Assembly: GCF_028583425.1 (NCBI RefSeq)
Contig: NC_072801.1
Location: 63,255,766 to 63,319,765, forward strand
From: Eublepharis macularius
Taxonomy: Eukaryota > Chordata > Lepidosauria > Squamata > Eublepharidae
Direction of reading: 5' to 3'
DNA length: 64,000 bases
The notes beneath the pieces were generated by a model. It was not told the origin of the DNA. It worked only from the letters and a program-made list of their open reading frames with translations, and did no database searches. Shown one piece after another: positions 1 through 11,127 of the stretch. The translations under genes and the position numbers were made by a program. Every line of letters begins with the position of its first letter. The stretch's first letter is position 1.

Positions 1-840
1 CAACAGCATCTAGCCAGACATCACAAGGAAGCTCTCAAGGAGCAGGAGACGGTGATGGGCCATTCCGCTCTTTGTACTCCATGCTTGCAAATCAAATGCG
101 CAACTGTGAACTCAGACCAGCCCTTGTCCGAGCATCCTGGCAGCTGCCGCCATGTGTCTTTGTATCCCCTGTTCTTTTCAGAATTCACTGCCAAAACAGA
201 AAGCTAGCATAGCAACAGAGACTGAACCGTGAATGAGGAAGTCCTCAGTTCACAGCTTGCCTACTGCCATGAAATCACTCAAGTGGCATTAGACAAGTCT
301 CTTAATTGCCCAGTCTCATGCCTTCTTTCTGCAGTATTTATTATATTTTAAAGTTCCAAGATCTTTCCTGAGATGGGAATGAAATCCCAAGGGCATAATT
401 GGGGTGTATAGATAATAGGAGCCCAGCTCTCAGGCTAAAATGCAGGAGCAAGAGGCAGAGGAGGGAGACCTGATAGGCGATGCCCAAGCAAAGGAGACTT
501 GTTAACAAGCAAATAAGTTGAGGCCAGGCTGATTTTTCTTGCATGCGTTTTTGTTGTATTTTATTTTTATTCCATTTAAATTCTGCTCTCCCTGCGGAAT
601 ATATTGGAGATGATGCAGATATGCAGGGGCCCTTGGTCTTCTAGCTAATAATGGGGGGGGGAGTCTCCCCCGCCAACAGGAAAAATGGAAGGAAAGCAAG
701 TTGCTGCTGGGAACAAAGTAGACTTTGCTTTACCGAGAAGGTGATTCTGACCTCTTGTACAGGGTTCTTTAGTAAGAAACATACAGCATAATGTAACTGA
801 AACACTTTGAAAAGTCTAAATCGTCACTTAAATGCTTAAG

Positions 841-1012
841 TTCCAGGTGGGTAGCCGTGTTGGTCTGCAGTCAAAGAGTATAATCCGGGTCCAATAGTAC
901 CTTAAAGACCAACTAGATTTCCAAGGTATGATCTTTCGAGAGTCAATGCTCCCTTAAAGCTCGTAGCTTGGAAATCTAGTTGGTCTTTAAGGTGCTATTG
1001 GACCTGGATCTT
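841..1012. repeat. Foldback repeat, family with 'gtagccgtgttggtctgcag'
   Basis: The left arm contains the words 'taccttaaagaccaactag' and 'atttccaag', and the right arm contains their inverted copies, so the unit can fold on itself. Related pieces occur at 30148-30250 and 61924-62060. The layout (inverted arms, a 'ctttcgagag' word near the middle) resembles the Penelope-like repeat family seen elsewhere in this window. That assignment is inference. Confidence 0.5.
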
Positions 1013-2384
1013 ATAAATGCTAAGTATTATTGTTATTATTACAAGATGGTATTGTGGCCATAGACTCAGAATGATGTGAAACTAGACAAATTCACAAAGA
1101 AATGACTGACTACAAAAAGCTAAGAATAGAACCTTCCGTGTTCAGGAGAAGCCTGCCTTTGATTATTTGCTGTTGAAGCCCAACAACAGGAAGTTGTAGT
1201 CTCTGACAAGCTCTGCTTATACGCTTCCTAAGAGCTGCAGGCTGACCATTGTGGGGGGACAGATTCCTGGACCACCCCAGTGATCTGCACAGACCAACAA
1301 AACAATTCTTGTGACCTCCCAACATCTTACTTTGCGATTTCTCAAATCTGAAATGGCTGATGGAGTCTTTAAAATATGTCACCAATGTTCTCTATACTGG
1401 CACTCCTAGATGAAGGAGTTGTAGCCAAGCAACTGATGCAAACATCACAGGATCAAGTGTTATCCTTCACACTTCACACACTTCATTTGCAAATACTTAT
1501 TATAGGTCCTTTGACAAAGCAAGCAAAACAAAATCAACTCTCTCTCTCTCACATGCACACACCAATCCCGTCCTGTATGTATGCAAAGTCCGATGGGAAC
1601 AAAGCCAGCTTGACAATCATCCGATGGACCATTTCTGGTTGCCCCCATTGCATTTATTTCCCCCAGAGGCACTGCTGCTACTCTAGGCCTGGCAAACCAT
1701 TTTGCCAGGTTGGGGAGCCAAGGACAAGCATGTGCCCCATGGTTGCTAGGCAACTGCAACTGAAGATCGCATCCTCTGGGTTTCCTTGCCAACTATCCTC
1801 TCATCCTCCCTCCCTCTGGCTCTGCAATACAGCCAAGCCAAGCTGCAGAGAAGCATCACCGAAGAAAGGCAAGGAGGCAGAAAGAATATGAGCAAGTGGT
1901 ACTGGCAGCAGCGAGAGGGGAACGGAGGCACACATGTAAGCCAAGGAAGGTAGGGTACAGAGTGCAGCATTAGCACATCAGTGGATGGAGGGATAGGAAA
2001 GATCTGCTGAAGAACTGCTCGGGGTGCTCTATAGAAAGGGATAGCCCTGAAAAAGGAAATGCTCTTTCTTAAATATGCAGAGCTTGGAACACGAGCTGCA
2101 GAAGGTGTGGTTGCTTCTAAGTGATGATGCCAGGTATGCAGTGCCAACAGTGAAAATAACGCAGCATGAAGCTGGACTGTCATTTGTGGGAGGGAAAGAG
2201 AAGATCAACCAGAGGATAGCTAGTTTCAGTGGAAAGATCCTTTTAACAAAATCACTCTCACACACACTCCACGAATCTCCAGTTCACAGATTTGAATGCA
2301 GAATCCTGCCAAAAAAATTTAAACAAACGGATACAGTAACAAGCATACCAGGAAGAGAACACAAGGGGGGGGGATGTTACCCTC

Positions 2385-2476
2385 ATAGAAACAGATAAAA
2401 TTGGAAGGTACCACAGAGATCATCTAGTCCAACCTTTTACTCAGTGCAGGAATACATAATTACAGCAGGTTGGCCA
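2385..2476 (-). mobile_element. CR1 LINE 3' end fragment
   Basis: The sequence 'catagaaacagataaaattg' followed by 'catctagtccaacc' is the reverse complement of the highly characteristic CR1 3' terminus ('ggttggactagatga' followed by 'ttccaact..atgattctat'). Only the last about 90 bp of the element are recognisable. It is an ordinary dead CR1 copy. Confidence 0.75.
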
Positions 2477-2955
2477 TTGTGCAAAACAGGATGTTGGACT
2501 TAATAGTTTGTTCCAGCCAAGCTCTTCTGATACAATCTTCCAGAGGCTGTAGAAATCCCAGCCCATTAATGCTCCGTATCGTGAACCAACCATCTCCCTT
2601 TCCCAATCAAGCAGCTGCTAATGAAAATGATCTTATCTTAATCACTAATCATAGTCAGCTAACATTATTTACAAACTGGAAAAAGATATTTGTCTCATCT
2701 CTTTTTTACATTTTAGGAATAAGATATGCTGGCTTGGAGGGGAAGGTGCTGGAGTTAAAGCCTTTCACTTAAAGGAGACTAGGCTGTTTGGCCTTTCTGG
2801 AGAAGGAATGAGAGCTAGTGGTTTAGGGCAAGAACAGCCAAGAGCAGCTACTCTTGGTTTGCTGGTGCCAAGAAATTTGCTCTTTACCCTCTGATACAGT
2901 CAACACTGTGAAGTGTGCAGATTAGCAGGGGGAAGGGAAGGGAGCATGTCTAAGG

Positions 2956-2974
2956 GTGTGTGTGTGTATATATA
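2956..2974. repeat. (TG)n/(TA)n microsatellite
   Basis: Short run of TG dinucleotides passing into TA dinucleotides. No function is suggested. Confidence 0.8.
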
Positions 2975-3377
2975 GTCACATTCAGGTGAATGAACAGGTG
3001 CAAGGAGAAGATTGGGACGGTCCTGCCAGGCAAGGAGGTGGGGCAAGTGTCTGTCCTGCTCCCTTCCACACCCCATTTCTCTTCCTGCTCCTGTGCCTCA
3101 AATTCACATGAACTTGCTTATCCAGCCACACTGGGACAGGATGGCTCGTCAGCTTTCCCATCTCATCTCCCGTTGCATCTAAGAACCCAGGAGTGCAGGA
3201 ATTCCAAGTCACCGAATTCAACCCAGCCCAGAAGACCTTACTTCTTCCACCTCCTTTTTGTTTCTTTTCCTGCCATAATCAATGAGCACAACCCTAGAGA
3301 ACCCAGGTGTCCTGGTTCCTGCCTTCTCTAACCTGCTCTAACCCCCACTCTGACCCCAGGAGCCCTCGCTGCCTTCC

Positions 3378-6300
3378 ATGATGGGTTCCCCTTGGCTCCT
3401 CTTTGGTCTGCCTGCCCTGGGGATCTATGCCCTGACCTCTCACTGTCTGCGAAAGAGACCGCACCTGCTGCACCGTCTGCGCAAGTTTCCCGTTCGATGC
3501 CGGCATGTATCCCACCGTGGAGGTGAGTTCAGCTGGGACGAGAATGTATTTAGCTGGGGTTGGTGGGCATCTGCAGAGACTGGGAGGGAGGTGTGGGGTT
3601 CTCCAAATCAGAGATTAAAGACCATCACTGGATCAACCACAGGAGAAGAAATCAGTCCTAGATTCCCGTAGCCACCCCACCCCAATTCTTTGTTACTGAT
3701 AGGCATGTTTTCATATCTTTTTCTGCTCCAATGCTCTAGACTTGTATTGCCACATTCCTAGAATAGAACGCTGGAGCGCCTGGTAGAGCTAAGGAGGGAA
3801 AGCAGGTGAATTTAAACTGAGCTGAGAGATACAATGCCTGCATTCTCAACATCCTGGTTTCCTTCCCAGGCAGTGGAGAGCGGATTGAGAACACTCTGGA
3901 AGCCTTTAGCCAGTGAGTGATCCCCTCCCCCACTTACCCCCAGCATGTCTTGCATTTCTGTGGCTTTTCCGCCCTTTTCCTGACCCTCTTCTCCACCTTC
4001 CCAGTGCTCAGAGCCAGGGAACAAATCTACTGGAACTTGACTGCCACATGACAAGGGATGGGGTTGTGGTTGTGTCTCATGACGACGATCTGGAACGTCA
4101 GACAGGACACTGCGTTAAGATCAGCGAGACGGACTATAAGGTAAGCACGCAGGAGTTCTGGTTCCCTGTTATCCCTTGTCTCTAGCACCCCTTCCTCCAT
4201 TCAGTCAAAGAACTCAAGTATCCTTGCTCCCATCTATCTGCACATATACGCCAATTCTAACCCATGCAACCCTTCCAATCCAAGAGAACCCGTGTCCTCC
4301 TGCATCCATCATCTTTACCTGAATTGTATTTCCCTAGGATCTGCCTCCCTATAAGGATCGTCTGGAGGTGGTCTTCTCGCCAGGTGAGCCGGGCTGAGAG
4401 ATGATATGGTGTGCGGGGCATAGTGGGGGAAAGCGTGGCCTTTGGATTCTACTGGCCAAGCACTACTTTGTTAGAAGGATTTACTGATTAATAATCCAGG
4501 AGAGTTACGTTGCTGTCAGAATAAAAGATGGTCTCCTAAGAGCTGGAAATTGATCTCCAGAGCATCTGGCAAATTGAAAGACACTGTAACAGGCAGACAG
4601 GGGGGGAAAAGACGCTAATGGTATGTTAAATGCTAACACATATACCGCAGCAAAGGCTTTCCTGGGTTTGACCCCCACCAGGGCTTTTTTTTCTGGGAAA
4701 AGAGGTGGTGGAACTCAGTGGGTTGCCCTCGCAGAAAATGGTCACATGGCTGGTGGCCCCGCCCCCTGATCTCCAGACAGAGGGGAGTTGAGATTGCTGA
4801 GCGGCGCGGAGGGCAATCTCAACTCGCCTCTGTCTGGAGATCAGGGGCGGGGCCACCAGCCATGTGACTATTTTCAAGAGGTTCTGGAACTCCGTTCCAC
4901 CGCATTCCTGCTGAAAAAAAGCCCTGGACCCCACTTTGCCAAATGAGAAAGAGAACTTAAAGGTTTCTATTTAGAGGTAGCTGAATTTGAGGTGCTTGGC
5001 CATCTTCATACAGTTGCCAAGATGGCCCTTTGCAGGCCTTCTGCCTTGTAAGGGGGTGGCCTCTTCGCCTCCAACTTATACTCTGCTTGTATATTTGTGA
5101 ACGAAGCCATTATAAAGACGCTAAATCTCCAACACCCTCTTTTATCCGAAGAAATGCATCTGGCCGACTTGCCCCTAGAACTTCTCACTGTTCAGGAAAG
5201 GCAGTAACAATGGGTATTAGTTTCTGGTGGGATTACGGACCAGCAGAGAAAGCTCCAATGTTCCTAAAACCACCCCCATCTTCCCTCCCCATTAGGCTGC
5301 TATTCCCATGGCTCAGATCACCACATTCCTCGCTTGGAGGAGGTTTTTCAGAAATTCCCTGGCTTACCTATCAACATAGAAATTAAGCAGGATAATGATG
5401 AACTCATACAGAAGGTAAGGCAAGCAGAGGTCAAGTTTCTCCCTTCTAGCATCTCCATCCTAGTCACAGGGTAGCTCCCGTAGCGTAATTTTTTGTCAGA
5501 CTCCTCCTCACCCCTCCCCTTCTTAACTACAGGTCAGAAACCCACCTGCATCACATCTTACAGTGGATTCTATTCACCTGGTCAAGATCAGCTTCATTAA
5601 TCTCTATACTATCACTGCCTCTCCCACCTCTACAATTCAGCGACATTTGAGGAGACTGCAGAAGTCCTAGACAGATGAAGATTCCCCCCACCACCACCCA
5701 GATTGATTTCATTTCATCTCCAAGCTTTGCAAACATACCCCATTCCCATAGGAAAGTTGGGCCCATCACTTTGGAAAACACTACACTCAACAGAAAATTC
5801 TGGTTCCGGCCATCTCCACTTCTTAGTGCATCCCAGGTTCTATGAGAGGAGAGCTAGCAAAGAGCTGAAAGGGAACAGTGATCCGCTGCTTGTAAGCTGT
5901 CGGGGCAAGTAACAGATCTCCCACGAAATGTTAATCTTTGCAATCAGAGTCAGGTAATAGATCCAGAGGACATAGCTGTGTTAGTCTGTAGCAGCAAAAT
6001 AGTAAAGAGTCCAGGAGCACCTTTAAGACTAACCAACTTTATTGTAGCATATACTACCTATTGTAGCATTGTATTGTAGCAGAGAGCCACAGCTCTCTTT
6101 GTCAGAAGAGAGCTATGGCTTTCAAAAGCTTAGGCTACAATAAAGTTGGTTAGTCTTAAAGGTGCTACTGAACTCTTTACAAGACTCAGGTAAGCAGAAC
6201 TTGGTTGTCTGAAGGGCTCCACTGTGTGAGACAGTTTGCTCTGGGACAAGCCACACAAATTTAATTTGTCCCAGTGGTAACTACAGAGGTCATTATCTTT

Positions 6301-9300
6301 TCGGATCCTTCAGACACAAGATGTTCCCTTTGTCTGCACCAGTTAAGAAACTTTGGGAAGTCTACACTCCTCCTGATAAACAGTTGTCTGTGTCCTTCCT
6401 CTCATGCCTTCTGCCCTTCTATATAGGTAGCAGATCTCGTCCGTCAATATGATCGCTCCCACATCAGCATCTGGGCAGCCTTTGAAAGTGAAGTGCTGAA
6501 GAAATGCTGTGCAGCTGTACGTAATAATTGTCCTTCAGCACTTTCATTGCTGTGGTGTCTGACTCTCAGCAAATATCAGAGAGAGATAATCATGAGAATA
6601 TTTTTTATTAGACTAAGCTTCACGTTGGAGAAGAGTATGCAAGCGTTCAAACTTATACGCGAGTCTCCATCCAGCAAATGAAAATATATTCATTCTAATA
6701 AACCAATTAGAATGTGCCCAAATGACAGTTTCCTGCTCTTTTGGTTGGCTGCTCTGACCATATTATATACTAGAACAATGGTTTCCAGCTTTTCGAGGTA
6801 TGAGGACCCCTTTTTAACATCAAAATTTACATTCACCTCCCACATGATAGTAGTTATACCAGGGCTTTTTTTCAGCAGGAACGCAGGGGAACAGAGTTCC
6901 AGAACCTCTTGAAAATGGTCACATGGCTGGTGGCCCCGCCCCCTGATCTCCAGATAGAGGGGAGTTTAGATTGCCTTCCGTGCCACTGAGCGGTGAGGAG
7001 GGCAATCTAAACTCCCCCGTCCGGAGATCAGGGGGCGGGGCCACCAGCCATGTGACTATTTTCTCCGAGGGCAACCCACTGAGTTCCACCACCTCTTTTC
7101 CCAGAAAAAAAGCCCTGAGTTATACTATTAGTATCTGTTGATCAAGAAAATTCATAAGGACAAAAGGAAGCAAACGACAATGCTTTCTGCCCATACAGAT
7201 TCATGGATCTCTTGCAGCAACTCCGTGCCTCCCACCAGTGGTGCCCAGGTTGGGACCCACTGCCCTAGAATATTTAAAACTTGTTTAAAACTGTCATGTC
7301 CTCTAACCAAGAACTCTGGAAATTGTAGCTCTGTGAAAGGGCCAGAGTACTGTAAGTACCTACAGAGCGCAACAATTTCTACATTTCTTTGAGGGAAGAT
7401 ATAATTGTAACAGATTTTAAAATCTGTATGACGTATGTTACATTTTACCAATACGCCCCAAGGAAAAAGGATGTCTTAAAATGGGATATAGTAAGAAGCT
7501 ACACCTATAAACTGTTTAGGCTGTCTCTGAAAACCTGTGAGCTGCAGAGACCGATAGGGGAGACTAAATCCAATAACTGACTCCTTCCTAATTATGAGAC
7601 TACACACCCTGATACAAGATAAATTATTTTCTCCTCTTTTCCCATCCTCCAGAACAAAGACATGCCTTACGTCTTCTCTGTCAGAAGTGGCGTTACCATC
7701 CTCCTCCTCTACTATGTGGGGCTGCTGCCTTTTATACCACTGAAAGAATCTTTCCTCGAGTTTGTACTGCCCTCCATCATGAACAGGTAATAGTGGCTGG
7801 GCTAAGGGGGAAAGAGTAATCGAAGAGCTCAGAAATAAAGACTTCTTAGGGCAACTGGAAGCTCAAAGACAAAATCTGATCCCATTGAGGCAAGAAAGCG
7901 GTGTGGAGGGTGTTAATAGCATTGGCAAGCAGTTCGCTTCAGGATTCTCTCCAACCACATTCGTTTTTTTATGTAAAGGGCATTTCTTTTGTATGGTGAA
8001 AAATTTGCTACCTGAGGAGGAGGCCCAGATTAACTGGACAGGCCCGGCATTTTTTTTAAAAGAGCATCCTTGGCTTGCCTCTCCAAAATGATTCTTCCAA
8101 CCCCTTCTCTTCACCCTTGTGATGATAAGTATAAAGTTTTATAAAGTTTGACTTTAAAGAAAAAAGGAATAAAACCAGAGTAAAATTAATTAAAAGGCTG
8201 TGATTGCAGAGGAAAAGGAGGAAAAGCATATATTATGAATCTAGGATTCTTTGAGAGGAGTAAAGGATCCAGTTGCTTAAGGGAGGGGGGACCAGCATGA
8301 TCTGTTAACCCTCCCTTTTTATTTTTCAAACTGCAGGACTTTTTTTCCGGTGGAAAAGGGCTTCTGTGGAGCACTGCTAGCCAAGTTTACCCACAAGTGA
8401 GTGATGGCATGCAATGTTTACCTGCTCAGCTTTATAAGTAAATCTGCCCTTTTCCAGATATGCATTTCCTCCCATTTTTATATTTTCAGAGCGCTACCCC
8501 GTTCTTCCTTGTTCCTCCACATTTTAATCTTTTTTAAACCATCTATTTATCACATTTCTATCTCACCCTTCCTCCAAGAAACTCCAGGCAACAGACAGGC
8601 TCCTTCTCACCTCCCTTTTAACCTTATGAGGTGGGTTAAACCAAAGAACATCCTGGCTGAGGGGGGATTTGAATTCAGGTCTCTCTATTCCTGGTCCCCT
8701 ACTAACCATTACAGCCCTTTGGCTCACTCACTGGCTGGCCTCCAAGGTAAACAGGTAGGGTCGGGTTTGGACCTCTCCTCTTGTTAATCTCTTTGTATTC
8801 ATTCTATTCCCTGTCACACAGGGTGACCATGAGGAAAAAGCTTTTTAAGCATCTTGAAGACCGAGGAATACAGGTAAGGCAGGAGAAGTTGGTGTCAGGA
8901 TTGCAGAGCTCTGTGGTAACCACCTTTCAGGGCTGGCCAAAGACTGAGCAGAATGCTTTATAATGAAATGTTATATTTGTTATAGTTGTCTAATGCCCAT
9001 CCTTCCTCAATGGGACTCAAGGCCCATTTTTGTTTAAAAAAACAAATATTTCCTTCTTCCAAGCATTTGATCTGTTTACCAATTTTAACATTTAACAACA
9101 ACTGCACTTATATGCCCATCTCAGAGCAGTGAACAAAGCCAGCATTATCCCCACAATACAATTGGGGAGCTGGAGCTGAGAGGAGCGGCTTACCCAAGGC
9201 CGCCTGCTGAGTTCAGGGCAGTAGCAGGAGTCAAACCAGCAGAGTGCTGATTTCACAGCCCAACTACTTAATGATTATGCTACAGCAGCCGTCAAATTTA

Positions 9301-10891
9301 TTCAGCTCTCAAATTTATTCTGCATTTTATTTTTTTTAACCACTCCCTTGTTTAGTTTTTGTAGCTTGAAGCACTGTTCTGGACAAGGGTGAGGAAAGTG
9401 GATTAACAAATGCCACAAGTGCCAGCCAGTCGACATTTGGCACAGCCAGATAGGGAGGAAGGAAGGAAATAGCTTTCTGATTGCCACAAAGGCCAGCCTA
9501 TCAGCACAGCCAGTTTCTCCTGGTAATTTGTGCTTGGACTCCATCTAGTTTGCCTCCACACATCTGTGGAACCCTCATTGCAGTAGCAGTGATATATCCA
9601 AACACCCATTTCCCTCCACACTTCCCTTTATTCAGCCCTCTATGAACACTATTCTCTCCCATGCCACCAGAAGACATTTTAAAAGAATTGCTGATTCCTA
9701 TATCACTACAGCATTACTCTTTAACAATGGAACAATTACAATTTTTTTTAAAAGCCCTTCAGTAGAGGAAGGAAGAATGACACTTGTAGAGGAGTAGGTG
9801 AAGAAAATGGCACCGTTGTGGGCGGGGCCTGCAAAAACGCACTCCTTCTCACCCACACAGCATGTACACTCACTTTGACAGGGATCTTTCCCAAAAGATC
9901 ACATCCAACTAGGTTTGGGAAAGATGGGAGCAAAGCAGGGGAAAGCTGGAAGGTGAGTGATTAGGGGACGATGCCCTACAAATTCGTTACAAAAAATGCT
10001 CCATTTTGGATGCCCAACTGGAGTAAAACCTCCATGTGGAAGCAGCCCTGATAAGTGCCAGCTCCAGGTTGGGAAATTCCTGGAGATTTGGGGAGTGGAG
10101 CCTGAAGAGGGCGGGATTGGAGGGACCACTTTTGGGTATAATGTCATAATCCTCCAAAGCAACCATTTTCTTAAATGGAACTGATCTCTGTGGCCTGCAG
10201 ATCAGTTGTAATTCTAGATCTCCAGCTACCACCTGGAGGCTGGCAACCCTACAACATCTGTCAAATAAGGGACATGTGTGGATCCACAGTAGACTCAGCA
10301 GCACTCAAAATACGTTTGCGTGTTCATCCTAATCTTTGAGAGCCAAGCTACAAGTGATGCCTGACACAGGTTGGACACTTATCAGCTTCCCTCAAGTTTT
10401 GATGGGAAATGTAGGCGTCCTGGTCTTGCAGCTGTAATGGAGAGCCAAGCTGCAACCAGGATGCCTACATTTCCCATCAAAACTTGAGGTAGGCTGACAA
10501 GTGTCCAACCTGTGTAAGGCGTCACTTGTAGCTCGGCTCTCAGTTCTCAGGTGCCTGAGGCATTAGTGCAAGCATCTTGCACATGCTGATCATAAAGCAA
10601 TTACTGTGACTTTTGCCCAGCAACAGTATCTTTCTGTTTGAGCACTGGTGAAAGGTTCATTGACAACTGTACAAAAGCTGGAATGCTAAGGGGGAAATCT
10701 AGCTTTGGAAGAACCATGGGAACTGCATTTTGAGATGTATCCTGTTTTTCATGCAGGTTCTTCTTTGGGTTCTGAATGAAGAGAAAGATTTTGATGAAGC
10801 CTTTAGCTATGGGATCTCTGGGGTCATGACCGATTATCCCTCCTATCTCCGGAAGTATCTGGACAGCCACCCACCCCTTCTCAATGAATAA
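3378..10891 (+). CDS. GDPD3: Glycerophosphodiester phosphodiesterase domain-containing protein 3 (lysophospholipase D)
   Basis: Ten coding exons: 3378-3522, 3870-3912, 4005-4140, 4338-4383, 5296-5414, 6427-6516, 7653-7786, 8337-8396, 8822-8873, 10757-10891. All introns are GT-AG and the exons sum to 960 nt, or 319 aa, against about 318 aa in human. The family cleaves lysophospholipids to lysophosphatidic acid and a free head group at ER-type membranes. The GDPD core is present: HRGG at residues 46-49, ENT at 55-57, LELD (E73, D75) and VVSHD (H88, D89), with the later EIK motif in exon 5. A hydrophobic segment near the N-terminus and another in exon 7 (ILLLYYVGLLPFIP) fit the membrane-anchored GDPD1/3 subgroup. 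Two adjacent ATGs begin exon 1; either could be used. The synteny with YPEL3 and TBX6 selects GDPD3 over GDPD1. Introns 4 and 6 carry hAT-like insertions. Confidence 0.95.
4679..4926. mobile_element. Foldback hAT-like non-autonomous element, copy 1 (GDPD3 intron 4)
   Basis: It begins CAGGGCTTTTTTTTC and ends with the inverted form GAAAAAAAGCCCTG. The internal arms ('cacatggctggtggccccgc') are inverted copies of each other. Flanks are acccccac (4671-4678) and gaccccac (4927-4934), 7 of 8 identical, as expected of an 8-bp hAT duplication. There is no transposase reading frame. Confidence 0.8.
5960..6180. mobile_element. Palindromic Penelope-like repeat (GDPD3 intron 5)
   Basis: The left arm reads 'agcacctttaagactaacca' then 'ttattgtagcata'; the right arm is its inverted copy ('ctacaataaagttggttag' and onward to 'ggtgctactgaactc'). 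The outer word 'gctgtgttagtctgtagcag' matches the copies at 18748 and 28566. I infer a Penelope-like terminal repeat from the arrangement; it has no coding capacity. Confidence 0.55.
6776..7262. mobile_element. hAT-like element interrupted by a younger element (GDPD3 intron 6)
   Basis: The left end CAATGGTTTCCAGC and the right end, inverted, CAGTGGGTCCCAACC are diverged forms of the hAT terminus CAGTGGTTCCCAAACT. Flanks tactagaa (6768-6775) and ccctagaa (7263-7270) match at 6 of 8 positions. The foldback element at 6860-7117 sits inside it, so this one is older. This reading is tentative because both ends have decayed. Confidence 0.5.
6860..7117. mobile_element. Foldback hAT-like non-autonomous element, copy 2 (GDPD3 intron 6)
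   Basis: Same CAGGGCTTTTTTTC...AAAAAAAGCCCTG family as 4679-4926. It is flanked by a perfect 8-bp duplication, agttatac, at 6852-6859 and 7118-7125. The exact duplication and well-kept arms suggest a fairly recent insertion. It lies within the older hAT-like element at 6776-7262. Confidence 0.88.
8525..8725 (-). mobile_element. SINE fragment (tRNA-derived squamate type), GDPD3 intron 8
   Basis: Read on the minus strand, this resembles the tRNA-derived SINEs at 22315, 51175 and 59889: a decayed 'ccattac' A-box remnant near one end, a 'gatttgaa' B-box remnant, and the 'cctccaagaaactccaggc' type 3' body. It is old and interrupted. Confidence 0.5.
9098..9292 (-). mobile_element. Old SINE fragment, GDPD3 intron 9
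   Basis: On the minus strand the order 'gctgtgaaatcagc', 'ggtttgac', 'aagccgctcctctcagctcc' and 'attgtggggataatgctgg' follows the plan of a tRNA-head SINE with a decayed B-box. It is weaker than the copies nearby; it could instead be an unrelated mammal-like MIR relative. Confidence 0.35.
10054..10250 (+). repeat. 'tgccagctccaggttgggaa' interspersed repeat, copy 1
   Basis: It runs from 'tgccagctccaggttggg' to 'acctggaggctggcaaccct'; the two ends are imperfect inverted repeats. The interior has 'ggagatttgggg' and 'gatctctgtggcctg'. Related copies lie at 35485-35688 (minus), 37740-37950 and 50675-50872. I recognise it as a common squamate interspersed repeat but cannot name the superfamily with confidence. 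Confidence 0.65.
10338..10541. mobile_element. Foldback MITE with ends GAGAGCCAAGCTACAAGTGA
   Basis: The first 100 bp recur in inverted form in the second half: 'gttggacactt', 'catttcccatcaaaacttga' and the terminal 'gagagccaagct' each pair with an inverted partner. A shorter relative is at 17129-17244. There is no coding capacity. It sits in GDPD3 intron 9, about 215 bp before the last exon. Confidence 0.7.
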
Positions 10892-11003
10892 TTTCATGGG
10901 GGAGGGGAGATCAAACACGTTCCTTACTAATACAGGCTGTGGCATAGGGTAGGGAAGAGACAATTTGTATTGGGCCCAGAAAAAAAGGAAAACTCAGAAA
11001 ACA

Positions 11004-11009
11004 AATAAA
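11004..11009 (+). terminator. GDPD3: Polyadenylation signal, GDPD3
   Basis: AATAAA lies 113 nt after the GDPD3 stop codon, giving a short 3' UTR. It is immediately upstream of the L1 insertion at 11128, so the insertion lies beyond the gene's end. Confidence 0.7.
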
Positions 11010-11110
11010 CTTTATTGTAACTAAGAGCATATATCGTTTTCATTGACTGAGAAACATAATAGCAGAGGGTCTAGAAGCAGCTTGATAAGTCATACTGTAA
11101 AACACAAAAT

Positions 11111-11127
11111 AGAATCTTAGCTTGCAC
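11111..11127 (+). repeat. Target-site duplication, left copy, of the L1 insertion
   Basis: The 17-bp word agaatcttagcttgcac recurs exactly at 13307-13323. The two copies bracket the L1 segment. Confidence 0.93.

Larger units (their letters stand above)
1..3377. other. Gene-free upstream region
   Basis: I see no exon in this stretch. In the human block the next gene beyond GDPD3 is MAPK3, but I do not find its C-terminal coding exon here, so it probably lies before the window. The recognisable contents are a palindromic repeat (841-1012), a minus-strand CR1 3' end (2385-2476) and a short TG/TA microsatellite. The GDPD3 promoter must lie in the last part, but I see no clear TATA box or CpG cluster that would fix the transcription start. 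Confidence 0.5.

Noticed and set aside
1376-1891. 171-codon open frame on the plus strand
   Set aside because: No recognisable domain, no splice support, and overlapping open frames occur on the opposite strand. Treated as chance.
1-3300. MAPK3 3' end, expected next to GDPD3
   Set aside because: I looked for its conserved C-terminal exon and did not see it; the gene probably lies outside the window.
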